In this document: positions 17,200-26,747 of the stretch, piece after piece
Layout of the letters: every line of letters begins with the position of its first letter
Numbering within the stretch: the stretch's first letter is position 1
DNA from: Planctomycetota bacterium
Lineage (GTDB): Bacteria; Planctomycetota; UBA8742; UBA2392
DNA length: 64,000 nucleotides
NCBI GenBank assembly: GCA_016712285.1
Contig: JADJRK010000001.1
Span: forward strand, 1,984,001-2,048,000
Reading direction: 5' to 3'
Position numbers and translations under genes: made by a program
Notes under the pieces: generated by a model
The model's database searches: none
Seen by the model: only the letters and a program-made list of their open reading frames with translations
What the model was told of the DNA's origin: nothing

Positions 17200-20100
17200 T
17201 TACCGGCCGAGCAGCTTGTGTGCGCGGGCGATGGCTTCATTGTCGTTGATGCCCTGCGGCGTTTGCTGAACAATCCACTGCGCAAGCTCAAGCGCCTGGG
17301 CCTCTTCGCCGCGCCAGTGCAGGCACTCGGCCAGCGCGGCTTCGGAGTCAAGCCGGCGCTGTGAGCCCATCTCGGCGTAGACCCTGATGCTGCGTCGCAA
17401 CGTCTCAATCGCCTCGTCCAGCTTGGCGTTGTCGCCATCGGCGTGCGCTTCCTGCCCGATCGCGGCGCCGAGCCGATGCAGCTGGTCCGCCATGCCGGCG
17501 CGGTCGCCGACCGATTCGCACAGTTCCACGGTGCGGCGCAGGCCTTGCGTGTAGCCTTCGCGCTGGCCGGCTTTGAACTTGAGTTGCAGCAGCGTGGACA
17601 GGTGCGCCGAAAGTGAACGCACGTTGCCGACTTCCTGGTCGATCTCGCAGGCCTGTTCACTCAACTCAATCGCGAGTTTCAGGTTGCCGCGCAGGTCTTC
17701 AATGTCGCTGAGCGTTGCCAGGGTCGTGGCTTCCACTTCGCGCAGGCCGTTTTCGCGCCCCAGCAACAGTGCGCGCTTGAGGTGCTTTTCACTCTCGACC
17801 GGGTTCCCGGTCTGCAACAGCACGATGCCAAGATTCACGAGCCAGTAAGACTCGGCAAGCTGGTGCCCCTGTGTCTGCATCAGTGAAAGCGCCCGGTTGA
17901 ACTGCTCGACGGCCAGTGCGCGCTCGCCGCGAATGTTGTGCACGACGCCAATGTTGCCGGTGATCTGGCCCATCAACATGCCTTCGTCCAGCTTCTCGGC
18001 CTTCACCAGCGCGTCGGCGTAATACTTCATCGCCTCATCCAGGTCGCCGGTCATCACGCACGCGTTGCCGCGGCCCGCCAGCACCTGCGCTTCCATGCGC
18101 GGGCTTTTGTTCGGCAGCGCGGCGATTTCATCCATCACCGCCGCCATCTTGGGCCCGTTGCCGCGGTTCTGGTAACTGTGCCCCAGCGCAAGCAGCGCTT
18201 CGCCGTGCTGGCTGCTGCCCGGCGATACGCTGCGCAGCAAGGCCTCGGCCTCGGTCGGGTCGCTGTACACCTTCGCCATCGCCAGGTTCACGACCACGCG
18301 GTCTCTCAGCTCGCCCGGCTCTACGAACTCATGCAGCCGCTCAAGGATCGCCAGCGCCGACTTCACCGCACCCAGCCGCGTGTAGATGGCGCCTGCCATC
18401 AAGCCGGCCCAGACCGCTTCCTCATCAGTGCCGGCACGGGTGATCTCGGTCAGGCCCTCAAGCTCGATCTGCAGGCGCGCGCGCTTTTCGTCGGAGCGGC
18501 CGTGGTCGCGGCTGTCCCATGCACGGCGCGCACTGGCGACCAGTGCCTTGCGCCAGCGCTGCGCGGGCGCATCGGGCTGCGACCGGTGAGCCAGCTGGCC
18601 CGATGCGAAGGCGCGGATCGACTCGTACATCGAAAAGCGCCGCTCGCCGCCCAAGGCCGCGATCTCGTGGGCCTCGAGCAGGCTCTTGTCGTGCAGGCTT
18701 TCCACGATGTCCATGCACAGCGGCGCAGCGGGGTGGGCCGACAAGTCCACCACTTCCTCGGCCAGCTCAAGAAAGAAACCGCCGCGGCACACTGACAGCT
18801 GCGCCAGGGTGTCGCGCTCGGCCTCGTTCAGCAGGTCCCAGCTCCAGGCGATTGCACCCTCGAGCGTGCTTTGGCGCGCGTCAGCGCGCTGGTCGCGCAG
18901 CAACGCGAAGCGCTGGCTCAGCCGCTGCAACATCTGTTGCGGCGTCAGCACCTTGGCCCGCGCAGCCGCAAGCTCAAGCGCCAGCGGGATGCCGTCGAGG
19001 CGCACGCACAGTTGCCCGATGGCGTCTGCGTTCTCGACCGTCAGTTGAAAGCCGGGGGCGCGTTCCCGAGCCCGGTTGACAAACAGCGCGACAGCCGGCG
19101 TCTCCGACAGCTTGCGCGCCGTGGCATCATCGACCGCGCCGATGCGTGCCGTCTGCTTGCGCGGTGGCAGCGCCAGCGGCCGCAGCGCGTACACGCTCTC
19201 GCCGCCGCTGCCCAATGCGCTGCGACTGGTGACCAGGAACGCGACATCGGTTGCCATCGCCCGCCAGCGGTCGAGCGCGCCGACCAGCGCGGCGCGGCAA
19301 CCGTCGCAGTTATCCAGCACCAGCAGCATGCGGCCGTTGCGCGTGCGGGTGCGACCCTGCAACGCATGGCCGATGCGCTCAAGCGCGTTGCCGCCGCTGA
19401 GATCTACGCCCAGCGCTTTTGCCGTGCGGCTGCAGATTGATTCAAGGTCAGTCGCCTCGGCCATGTCGACGTGCCAGATACCGGCCTGAAACACGCCCTG
19501 CGCAAGGCTTGCGGCGCCCAGTGCCAGCCGCGTCTTGCCGATACCGGCAGCACCCGTGATGCTGACGCCGCGAGATTCACCGCTGATCAACAGCAGCACT
19601 TCATTCAATTCGCGGTCACGGCCGATCAGCCGCGCCGTGCCTGCGGGCAGGTTGCCAACCGGGCCTGCCTGTTCGCCCGAGTCGAGTTGCGGCGGGTCGG
19701 CGGGTGATTCGAGCATGCGCAGCACGATGATGGCTTCGTCGTCGTTGCGCGGCGCACCGGCACGAAAACTGTCGGCGGCCCCGCGCAAACCGGCGATCAT
19801 GGCCTCAGCGCTCAGGCCCAGCGTTTCCTGCAGGTTGGCGGCGACGCGCGCCTCGCCGAACATGGCACGTTGCGCGTTCATCGCCTCGGTCAAGCCGTCG
19901 GTGTAGATGATGACGGCATCGCCGGTCGCGAGTACCACCTCTTCCTCTTGCAGGCTTTGGCCAAGGGCGCTTGAGGCCATCACGCCCAGCACCGTGCCGT
20001 CGGGCCGCAGGGCTTGCAGTTTCTCGGCGCGCATCAGGTACAGCGGGTTGTGGCCCGCGCGCACGAACGAAAAGCGCCGCGTCGCCAGCTCAAGCACGCC

Positions 20101-20445
20101 ATAGAACACGCTCACGAACATGCCGCGTGGAATCTCTTTCAGCAGGTTGTCATTGGCAGCCAGCAGCGCTTCGCGCGGGCTTGCACAGCCGCGGCTGTAG
20201 ATCTGCAGCGCCTTCTTGGCGGCGGCCATGACCAGCGCGGCAGCGGTGCCGTGGCCGGAGACGTCGGCCATGACGATGCCGAGGCGGCCGGGGTCAACGA
20301 CGACAAAGTCATAGAAGTCGCCGCCGATGTGGTCACAGGCGCGGTAGCTGGCTGCGATCTCGAGGCCGGCAATGCGCGGTGCGGCGGGCAGCATCGCCTC
20401 TTGCACCGTGCGTGCGCGCCTGAGTTCAGTCGTATGCTCCGGCAT
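17200..20445 (-). CDS. PP2C (SpoIIE-type) phosphatase - STAND NTPase - TPR fusion protein
   Basis: A 1081-residue soluble signalling protein. Residues 1-245 are a SpoIIE/RsbU-type PP2C phosphatase with metal-binding GGDFYD (41-46), DVSGHG (61-66), TDGLTEA (182-188) and NDDEAI (234-239). Residues ~270-560 are a STAND ATPase of the AfsR/LuxR kind: Walker A GAAGIGKT (298-305), Walker B MLLVLDNCD, VTSRSAL, and LDGIPLALELAAARAKVLTP. A winged-helix-like region with ESLHDKSLLE follows. From ~690 to the end are TPRs (ALLALGHSYQNRG, YADALVKAEKLDEG, VEQFNRALSLM, EATTLATLSDIEDLRGN). It could switch partner dephosphorylation in response to ligand-driven NTPase oligomerisation. No sensor, kinase or anti-sigma gene is adjacent. 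Confidence 0.9.
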   Translation of the reverse strand: MPEHTTELRRARTVQEAMLPAAPRIAGLEIAASYRACDHIGGDFYDFVVVDPGRLGIVMADVSGHGTAAALVMAAAKKALQIYSRGCASPREALLAANDNLLKEIPRGMFVSVFYGVLELATRRFSFVRAGHNPLYLMRAEKLQALRPDGTVLGVMASSALGQSLQEEEVVLATGDAVIIYTDGLTEAMNAQRAMFGEARVAANLQETLGLSAEAMIAGLRGAADSFRAGAPRNDDEAIIVLRMLESPADPPQLDSGEQAGPVGNLPAGTARLIGRDRELNEVLLLISGESRGVSITGAAGIGKTRLALGAASLAQGVFQAGIWHVDMAEATDLESICSRTAKALGVDLSGGNALERIGHALQGRTRTRNGRMLLVLDNCDGCRAALVGALDRWRAMATDVAFLVTSRSALGSGGESVYALRPLALPPRKQTARIGAVDDATARKLSETPAVALFVNRARERAPGFQLTVENADAIGQLCVRLDGIPLALELAAARAKVLTPQQMLQRLSQRFALLRDQRADARQSTLEGAIAWSWDLLNEAERDTLAQLSVCRGGFFLELAEEVVDLSAHPAAPLCMDIVESLHDKSLLEAHEIAALGGERRFSMYESIRAFASGQLAHRSQPDAPAQRWRKALVASARRAWDSRDHGRSDEKRARLQIELEGLTEITRAGTDEEAVWAGLMAGAIYTRLGAVKSALAILERLHEFVEPGELRDRVVVNLAMAKVYSDPTEAEALLRSVSPGSSQHGEALLALGHSYQNRGNGPKMAAVMDEIAALPNKSPRMEAQVLAGRGNACVMTGDLDEAMKYYADALVKAEKLDEGMLMGQITGNIGVVHNIRGERALAVEQFNRALSLMQTQGHQLAESYWLVNLGIVLLQTGNPVESEKHLKRALLLGRENGLREVEATTLATLSDIEDLRGNLKLAIELSEQACEIDQEVGNVRSLSAHLSTLLQLKFKAGQREGYTQGLRRTVELCESVGDRAGMADQLHRLGAAIGQEAHADGDNAKLDEAIETLRRSIRVYAEMGSQRRLDSEAALAECLHWRGEEAQALELAQWIVQQTPQGINDNEAIARAHKLLGR

Positions 20446-20516
20446 GTCGGCAAGCTTAGCAATGCCAAGGGCAAGCTACAGGCCGCAGGGCCCACTACGG
20501 CCGCGGCCGGACCTAG

Positions 20517-22964
20517 TTACTCGTCGTCGGAGGTGCCGCGGGTCTTTTTCGTCTTGGGCTTTACTGTTTCCAGCGGCGGGACGTTCAGCTTCAGGCCCAC
20601 GATTGCCGCGTTCAGATTTTCGCGCACGTCGTCTGTCAGGCTTATTTTCAGGGCTTTGCGGGCTTCTTCCGGCACGTCGCGCAGGTCTTTTTCGTTGATC
20701 TTCGGCAACAGCACGTGCTTGATGCCGCTGCGGTACGCCGCCAGCACCTTTTCCTTGATGCCGCCCACCGCCAGCACTTTGCCGCGCAGCGTCACTTCGC
20801 CGGTCATCGCGATGTCGCCGCGCACGGGCTTGCCGGTGTACAGGCTGACCAGCGCGGTGGTGATGCTGACGCCCGCGCTCGGGCCATCCTTGGGCACCGC
20901 GCCCTCCGGAAAGTGCACGTGCACGTCGTACTTCGTGAAGTCATCGACCTCGACATCCAGTTCCGCAGCGTGGCTGCGCACCCAGCTCAGGGCCGTGGTC
21001 ACGCTTTCTTTCATCACGTCGCCCAGGCTGCCGGTGACGCGGATGTCGCCCTTGCCCTTATAACGCGTGCTTTCAATCAGCAGCGTATCGCCCCCCATGC
21101 TGGTCCAGGCCAGGCCGTTCACGACGCCGATTTCGGGTTTGCGAATCGCCGCCTCGGGCAGCCATAGCCTTGGCCCCAGGTAATCGCTGACGTCTTCGGG
21201 CTTTACCGAAACCGGCTCGTCGAGCTTGATCTCGCCGCCGGCCACGCGCGTGGCAATCTTGCGGCAGATGCCCGCGATGCGGCGCTCGAAGTTGCGCAAG
21301 CCGGCTTCGCGGGTATAGCCGCGCACGATTTCGCGGATGGTGGCTTTGTGAAAGCGGACCTTGCCCTTCTTGAGGCCCGCCTGCTCAACCTGGCGCGGGA
21401 TGATGTAGGTCTGGGCGATCTGCTCTTTCTCTTCCAGCGTGTAGCCGCTCAGGCGAATGACTTCCATGCGGTCGCGAAGTGGCCCGGGAATGGTGTCGAG
21501 CATGTTGGCGGTGCAGATGAACAACACCTTGCTCAGGTCAAAGGGCACGTCGAGGTAGCGGTCGGTGAAGGCGTGGTTCTGCTCTGGGTCAAGCACCTCA
21601 AGCAGCGCCGCACCCGGGTCGCCGCGCAGGTCGCGGCCGAGCTTGTCGACTTCGTCAAGCATCATGATCGGGTTTGCGGTGCCGACCTTTTTCAGCGACT
21701 GGATGATGCGGCCGGGCATGGCGCCGACGTAGGTGCGCCGGTGGCCCATGATCTCGCTGTCGTCGGACAGGCCGCCAAGGCTGATGCGCGCGAACTCGCG
21801 GCCGATGGCGCCGGCGACGCTGCGGCCCAGGCTGGTCTTGCCGACGCCGGGCGGGCCGACAAGGCACAGGATCGGCCCTTTCAATTCGTTTTTCAGCTTC
21901 AGCACGGCGAGAAATTCGATGATGCGGTCTTTGACTTCATCGAGGCCGAAGTGGTCTTCGTCGAGAATCTTGCGGGCGTGCTTGAGGTCAAGGTTGTCCT
22001 TGCTCATCTTGTGCCACGGCAGATTGAGCAGCCAGTCGATGTGCGTGTGGACGACGTTGTATTCGGCGCTGGCTTCGCTGATCAGGTTCAGGCGTTCGAT
22101 CTCGGCCAGGCATTCTTTGTGCGCGTGCTCGGGCAGCTTGGCGTCGTTCAGGCGCTGCTTGAGGCGTTCGACTTCGGCTTCCGCGCCTTCGACGTCGCCC
22201 AGTTCGGTGCGGATGGCCTTGAGCTGCTGGCGCAGGAAGTACTCTTTCTGGGACTTCTCAATCGACATCTGGGTGCGCTGCTTGACTTCGCGGTCCACGG
22301 CCAGGCGGGCGATTTCGTCCTCGATCAGCTGGATCACGAGCTCGAGGCGCTTCTTGCAGTCCAGCTCGCAAAGAATCTGCGCCTTGATCGCCACGGGCAA
22401 CTGCATGTACGTCGCCAGCAGGTCGGCAAAGCGGCCGGGGCCCTTGATGTTCATCTTGAGGACGTTCACCAGCTCGTTGCTGTAGTTCGGGTCGAGCTTC
22501 ACCAGCGTCTCGAACTTGTCGAGCGCCTCGATGATTTTGCGCTGCATCGACGGCGATTCGTCGTCGCCCCCCTCGGTGTGCGCGGGCGAAATCTCGGCGA
22601 TCACGTAGGGATCCAGCGTGGACAGCTTCTTGAGCCTCACGCGGGTCAGGCCCTGCACCGCGGCCTGGATGGTGCCGTCGGGCAAAAACATCTTGTGAAT
22701 CAGGCGGCCGCTCACGCCAATCGGGTAAAGGTCTTCTAGGCCGCTGATGGCGTCGCGGTTCGGGTCGCGCTGGATGCCCACCGAGATCAGGCTGTCCACA
22801 GTAGGCAGCGAGTTCAGCAAGTTGATGTTGCGCTTGCGGTGCACCGAGAAGCTGGCAACGTTGTACGGGAACACCACCACCGACACGAGCGGCAGCAGCG
22901 GCAGCGTGTTCGGCACAGACTGCGCAAGAATCTTGGTGCTGTTGTTACCGGTGTAGACCGTCAT
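20517..22964 (-). CDS. lon: endopeptidase La (Lon protease)
   Basis: An 815-residue ATP-dependent protease of the LonA class. The N-terminal substrate-binding domain (LPLLPLVSVVVFPYNVASFS, IQAAVQGLTRVRLKKL) leads into coiled coil (YFLRQQLKAIRTELGD). The AAA+ module has Walker A GPPGVGKTSLGRSVA, Walker B MMLDEVDKLGRD and LLEVLDPEQNHAFTDRYLDV. The C-terminal peptidase domain holds the catalytic Ser in KDGPSAGVSITTALVSL and the Lys in LRGKVLAVGGIKEKVLAA. It ends with a lysine/threonine-rich tail. Length is normal. Single gene, divergent from the AsmA-like gene 41 bases away. No HAIR/CIRCE-type element was identified. Confidence 0.97.
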   Translation of the reverse strand: MTVYTGNNSTKILAQSVPNTLPLLPLVSVVVFPYNVASFSVHRKRNINLLNSLPTVDSLISVGIQRDPNRDAISGLEDLYPIGVSGRLIHKMFLPDGTIQAAVQGLTRVRLKKLSTLDPYVIAEISPAHTEGGDDESPSMQRKIIEALDKFETLVKLDPNYSNELVNVLKMNIKGPGRFADLLATYMQLPVAIKAQILCELDCKKRLELVIQLIEDEIARLAVDREVKQRTQMSIEKSQKEYFLRQQLKAIRTELGDVEGAEAEVERLKQRLNDAKLPEHAHKECLAEIERLNLISEASAEYNVVHTHIDWLLNLPWHKMSKDNLDLKHARKILDEDHFGLDEVKDRIIEFLAVLKLKNELKGPILCLVGPPGVGKTSLGRSVAGAIGREFARISLGGLSDDSEIMGHRRTYVGAMPGRIIQSLKKVGTANPIMMLDEVDKLGRDLRGDPGAALLEVLDPEQNHAFTDRYLDVPFDLSKVLFICTANMLDTIPGPLRDRMEVIRLSGYTLEEKEQIAQTYIIPRQVEQAGLKKGKVRFHKATIREIVRGYTREAGLRNFERRIAGICRKIATRVAGGEIKLDEPVSVKPEDVSDYLGPRLWLPEAAIRKPEIGVVNGLAWTSMGGDTLLIESTRYKGKGDIRVTGSLGDVMKESVTTALSWVRSHAAELDVEVDDFTKYDVHVHFPEGAVPKDGPSAGVSITTALVSLYTGKPVRGDIAMTGEVTLRGKVLAVGGIKEKVLAAYRSGIKHVLLPKINEKDLRDVPEEARKALKISLTDDVRENLNAAIVGLKLNVPPLETVKPKTKKTRGTSDDE

Positions 22965-23005
22965 AATCCCCAGTGCTTAGCGCCACCCTGTGTTTGTAGC
23001 AGCCT

Positions 23006-24871
23006 ATGGAAGCCCAGACAACGCCAACCGCAGAACCCAAATCTGCCAGGCCCAACTTCGTGGCCATGGCTGCCGGCGCCCTGTTGTCGCCGCTGGCCTT
23101 CGTGTTTGGCGGGCTGGCGGGGCTGCTGGCGCTGCCGGCTGTCATTCCGAAACTCAAAGGCCTGCGGCCCGCCGCTTATTCCTACTTCGCGGGCGTGGTG
23201 ATCTGCTGGGTGCTGTCGGCTGCGGGCGTGAATCCCTGGCTGGAACTTGCGAAGTCGGCTGCGCTGGAACGCATGGAAGCCGCCTTGGGGGCGCCGGTCG
23301 AGTACGACAGCTTTGAGGGCGACGCCCCCACCGGCGAGATGCAGTTTCACAACGTGCGCGTGACGTTACCCGGGGGCGCGGGCACACTGGCAGCCGAGCT
23401 GGTCGAGATTCATGCCGGCTACGGAATGTTCGCGCGCACCGGCCCGGTGGTGATCGGGGCGCGGGCCGTGGCGGCTGACCTTGACCCCGAAGGCGGCAAG
23501 CTCGAGCGCTACCTGGCGCGCGAAGTGCCCGCCAGCAGCGAAGCCGAGCTGCACCTGTTTCGCAGCACGCTGCACCTGCGCGGCAAGCAGACCCAGGCGA
23601 CGTTTGAAGTTTCTGAAGGCCACGGCAGTTTTGGCGAAGACGGCAGCGAGCTGCGGGTCGCGTTTCGCGCGGCGACGCTCACGCTGCTTGGGCAGACGCA
23701 TGAGCTGGTGCTGCGCGGCGGAATTGTCGTGCAGAACCGCGGCGGCACCTTGAACGTCAGCACCAACCTGACCGCCAGCATTCCCGACGTGGCCCACGGC
23801 GTGCTGCACGGCACGCTGCAGCCGGGCGGCGGCGGCGCGCTGGTCTGCACGATCGACTACATCGACATGGACGCGATGTGGGAGCGCTACCGCAAGGTTG
23901 ACCGCCTGCGCGGCACGCTGCGCGGCACTTTCCAGATCACCGGCGACCTGAACGACCTGCACATCGGCGCCAGCGGTGAAGTGCTTGCGCTGGATTATTT
24001 CCATCGCGCGGTCATGGCGCTGGACGAGTCGCGCTCGTTTCGCATGGACCGCGGGCTGCTCAGCGGCGCGCTGCGCCTGCGCCACGGGGAGCACTGGGTT
24101 TTCGACGCGCTGACCCTGCGCACAGACGCGTGCTCGCTTGCCACTGACCCGCGCATGCAGGCCAGCGGCGGCGGTTCACTGACGTTGGATGGACCGGTCG
24201 AGGCGCTGCGCGGCAAGCTCGATGTCGTGGTCGAAAGCGCGCGCCTGGCCGAGCCAATCTCGTGGAGCCCGGTGTCAGACCGTTCTCTGCCGGATGTACA
24301 GCCGAACCTGGTGATGATCGGCGAGCAGTTCCGGGCGCTGAACCTGGAGTGGCAAGTCGAAGTGAAAGCCATGGATGTCGATTGCCAACCGCTGTCGGGA
24401 AAAGCGGCCGGCAAGCTGCGCGGGACGTTCACTAAGGAAGACGGCAAGCGCGTGGGCACTCTTCGCGTAGAGGGCAAACTAACGCTGGAAGAAGGCCGGT
24501 TCGAGTTTCTGGGCGCGGCTGGCAGCATCGACGCGAGCGTCGAGTTCAGCTCCAACGGGCCCAGCATGCACGCCACCCTGCGCGGCAAGCTCAAAGGCAG
24601 CGTCGGCAAGACCGCGCTGACAGCCAACATCTCCGGCACGCTGTACCGGCCCGCGTTCGGGTTCACGGGCGTAGACATGGCGCCGGACGCACTGGGAAAG
24701 AAGATCTTCGATTACTCCGAGACGCCGCTTACAACGACTGAGAGTGCGGCGCGCCGAGAGGCATGCTCGCGGCTGTGCGGCGTGCAGGCGGCCATGCTGG
24801 GCAACCCGTTCGCAGCGCGCGACACGGGCAAAGTGTTCTTCAGCTTCAGCCCGTCGCCCGACAAGGATTGA
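23006..24871 (+). CDS. AsmA/TamB-like envelope protein
   Basis: A 621-residue protein with two N-terminal membrane segments (ALLSPLAFVFGGLAGLLALPAV and SYFAGVVICWVLSAAGV), then a long beta-rich soluble part. The first part shows AALGAPVEYDSFEGDAPTGEMQFHNVRV and LAAELVEIHAGY, the pattern of AsmA-like N-termini (x-x-Y-D-x-F-x-G...L-x-x-V-x-V). The end FLGAAGSIDASVEFSSNGPSM resembles AsmA/DUF-type C-terminal repeats. These proteins bridge inner and outer membranes and move phospholipid; here that is inference from architecture. ATG 23006 lacks an obvious ribosome site. Confidence 0.6.
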   Translation: MEAQTTPTAEPKSARPNFVAMAAGALLSPLAFVFGGLAGLLALPAVIPKLKGLRPAAYSYFAGVVICWVLSAAGVNPWLELAKSAALERMEAALGAPVEYDSFEGDAPTGEMQFHNVRVTLPGGAGTLAAELVEIHAGYGMFARTGPVVIGARAVAADLDPEGGKLERYLAREVPASSEAELHLFRSTLHLRGKQTQATFEVSEGHGSFGEDGSELRVAFRAATLTLLGQTHELVLRGGIVVQNRGGTLNVSTNLTASIPDVAHGVLHGTLQPGGGGALVCTIDYIDMDAMWERYRKVDRLRGTLRGTFQITGDLNDLHIGASGEVLALDYFHRAVMALDESRSFRMDRGLLSGALRLRHGEHWVFDALTLRTDACSLATDPRMQASGGGSLTLDGPVEALRGKLDVVVESARLAEPISWSPVSDRSLPDVQPNLVMIGEQFRALNLEWQVEVKAMDVDCQPLSGKAAGKLRGTFTKEDGKRVGTLRVEGKLTLEEGRFEFLGAAGSIDASVEFSSNGPSMHATLRGKLKGSVGKTALTANISGTLYRPAFGFTGVDMAPDALGKKIFDYSETPLTTTESAARREACSRLCGVQAAMLGNPFAARDTGKVFFSFSPSPDKD

Positions 24872-24889
24872 GCGCAGTGGTTGTGCGCT

Positions 24890-26212
24890 CTACTTGAACA
24901 GCGCGTCGTGCAACGCGGGTACGGCCTTGGCGATGTCGTCGTCGTCGATCAGGAAGCTCAGGTTGATCTTGTTGGCACCCTGGCTGATCATCTCGACATT
25001 CACGTCGCAGTCGCGCAAAGCCCCGAACACCCGGGCAGCCAACCCGCGCTGGGCCTTCACGTTCTTGCCGACCACGCAGACGATGGTCTTGTCGCTGACA
25101 AGGCTGACGCGGCCGTGGACCTCGAGGGCCTTGGCGGCTTCGTTCAGGTTGGCAACACCGGGACAGGTCATGCTGACGCTGATCTCTGACGTTGAAATCA
25201 TGTCGATGTCGATCTTCTCGCGGCCGAGCACGTCGAACACCTTGGCCAGGAAGCCCGGTTGCCCGAGCATTTGCGGGCTCTCGATGGTGATGACGGCCTG
25301 GTTTTCCTTGTAGGCGATGCTGGTGATGGCGTTGGGGTTCTCGCCGCCTTCTTCGGTGATCACGGTGCCGGGGTGGTCGGGCCGGTTCGTGTTCAGCACG
25401 CGCACCGGGATCTTGCGCTTGATCGCCGGCAACAGCGTGCTTGGGTGCAGCACCCGGCCGCCGTAATACGCAAGCTCGCTCGCCTCGGCAAAGCTCATGA
25501 ACGGAATGCTGCGCGCATCCTTGATCAGGCTGGGGTCTGCGGTCATCACGCCGTCGGTGTCGGTCCAGATCTCGCACTCTTCGGCGCCCAGGCCCGCGGC
25601 AAAGCAGGTGGCTGTGAAGTCGCTGCCGTTGCGGCCGACGGTGGTGATCTCGCCGCTGCTGGTCTTGCCAATGAAACCGGTGATGATCGGCGTGACGTCG
25701 TTGCCAACGCGGCGCTTGAATTCGGTTTCCATCTTCAGTTCGTAGCCGGGCAACGGGCGGGCCGAGCCGAAATGTTCGTCGGTGATGTAGCCGAGCTCAA
25801 AGGCGTCAAACGCTTCAGCCTTCACGCCGTTGCGCGTGAAGTAGTCGGCGATCACCCGGCAGCTCATGCGCTCGCCGAAGCTGGCCAGAAAGTCGAGGCT
25901 GCGCTTGCTGGCCTCGCGCACCAGCGAGATGCCGCGCAACAGGTCTTCGATTTCGCGGAAGAACGTATCCAGCAGGTCGTGCTCGCAGCCGCAGCCCTTG
26001 AGCACCTTGCGTTGCTTATCAATGATGGTGGCGGCGTCGGGCTCGCCGGCGGCGGCTTTCTTGCCGGCAGACAGCAGCGCGTCGGTAATGCCCTTATGGG
26101 CAGAACTGACGACGACAGGGCGGCGGGAAGCGCGACCCTTCACGATCTGCAGGACTTTGTGGATCTGCTTTTCGTCAGCGACACTGGAGCCGCCGAACTT
26201 CATTACAAGCAT
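24890..26212 (-). CDS. lysC: aspartate kinase
   Basis: A 440-residue aspartokinase, first step of the lysine/threonine/methionine pathway. It opens MLVMKFGGSSVADEKQ (ATP site Lys), with SFGERMSCRVIADYF, TVGRNGSDFTATCFAAGLG, CEIWTDTDGVMTADPSLIKDA and SELAYYGGRVLHPSTL in order. Two ACT domains follow (AVITIESPQMLGQPGFLAKV and IVCVVGKNVKAQRGLAARVF), so allosteric feedback is expected. SEISVSMTC and the INLSFLIDDDD end are typical of monofunctional, lysine-sensitive-like enzymes. Single gene, convergent with the AsmA-like gene (18 bases). Confidence 0.95.
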   Translation of the reverse strand: MLVMKFGGSSVADEKQIHKVLQIVKGRASRRPVVVSSAHKGITDALLSAGKKAAAGEPDAATIIDKQRKVLKGCGCEHDLLDTFFREIEDLLRGISLVREASKRSLDFLASFGERMSCRVIADYFTRNGVKAEAFDAFELGYITDEHFGSARPLPGYELKMETEFKRRVGNDVTPIITGFIGKTSSGEITTVGRNGSDFTATCFAAGLGAEECEIWTDTDGVMTADPSLIKDARSIPFMSFAEASELAYYGGRVLHPSTLLPAIKRKIPVRVLNTNRPDHPGTVITEEGGENPNAITSIAYKENQAVITIESPQMLGQPGFLAKVFDVLGREKIDIDMISTSEISVSMTCPGVANLNEAAKALEVHGRVSLVSDKTIVCVVGKNVKAQRGLAARVFGALRDCDVNVEMISQGANKINLSFLIDDDDIAKAVPALHDALFK

Positions 26213-26344
26213 GGCAGTGTTCCATTCAACCGGCGCGAGACGTTAGCAGCGGCAAGCGCGAAGTGAAGGGCAGGAAGTGCGCATTGGCATCGACCGCCCT
26301 CAAGTTTGTTCCGCAAGGCTGCCGATGCTGACAGCGGAGGTTGC

Positions 26345-26668
26345 TTGGCAAAACGGCGTCAATCATTGCGCGAAAGCGTCCGGACCGGCGGGCACGATTA
26401 CTCGTTGCTGGCTGTGGCGGCCATGATCCTGGTGTTCGGGTACGCCCTGAGCCAGCACGTGATCCCCAATTACCACGAATTGCAGTCGATTGAGCGCCGC
26501 CACAAGGAAACGCGCAAGCTGGTCAGCGACCAGAAAGCCGAAAACGAGACCCTGCAAGACCAGACAGAGGCCCTGGACGACCCCTACTACCTCGCCCAGA
26601 TCATGGTTGAGCGCTACAAGTGGCGTTACGCGCCGCTTCAGGTTGAGAACCCGCCCGCCGTCAAATAG
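26345..26668 (+). CDS. FtsB/DivIC-like septum formation initiator
   Basis: About 107 residues. A short basic N-terminus (RRQSLRESVRTGGHD) is followed by one membrane helix (SLLAVAAMILVFGYALSQH), a coiled coil (HELQSIERRHKETRKLVSDQKAENETLQDQ) and the compact tail LDDPYYLAQIMVERYKWRYA. This is the layout of FtsB/DivIC, which couples to FtsL/FtsQ at the division septum. The start is TTG 26345 with CGGAGG four bases upstream; a longer TTG start at 26306 has no ribosome site. It lies alone, divergent from lysC and 79 bases before the sigma factor gene. Confidence 0.8.
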   Translation: MAKRRQSLRESVRTGGHDYSLLAVAAMILVFGYALSQHVIPNYHELQSIERRHKETRKLVSDQKAENETLQDQTEALDDPYYLAQIMVERYKWRYAPLQVENPPAVK

Positions 26669-26747
26669 CCTTCCAGAATCACGAGTTACGTCACACCGGG
26701 CCCCTCTTGCCCGGGAAATTTCGACGTAATCTGGAACCCTTGCCGTA

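Noticed and set aside
21348..22739. A 463-codon open frame on the strand opposite lon
   Set aside because: Antisense shadow typical of high-GC DNA. The minus strand encodes a full Lon with all motifs.
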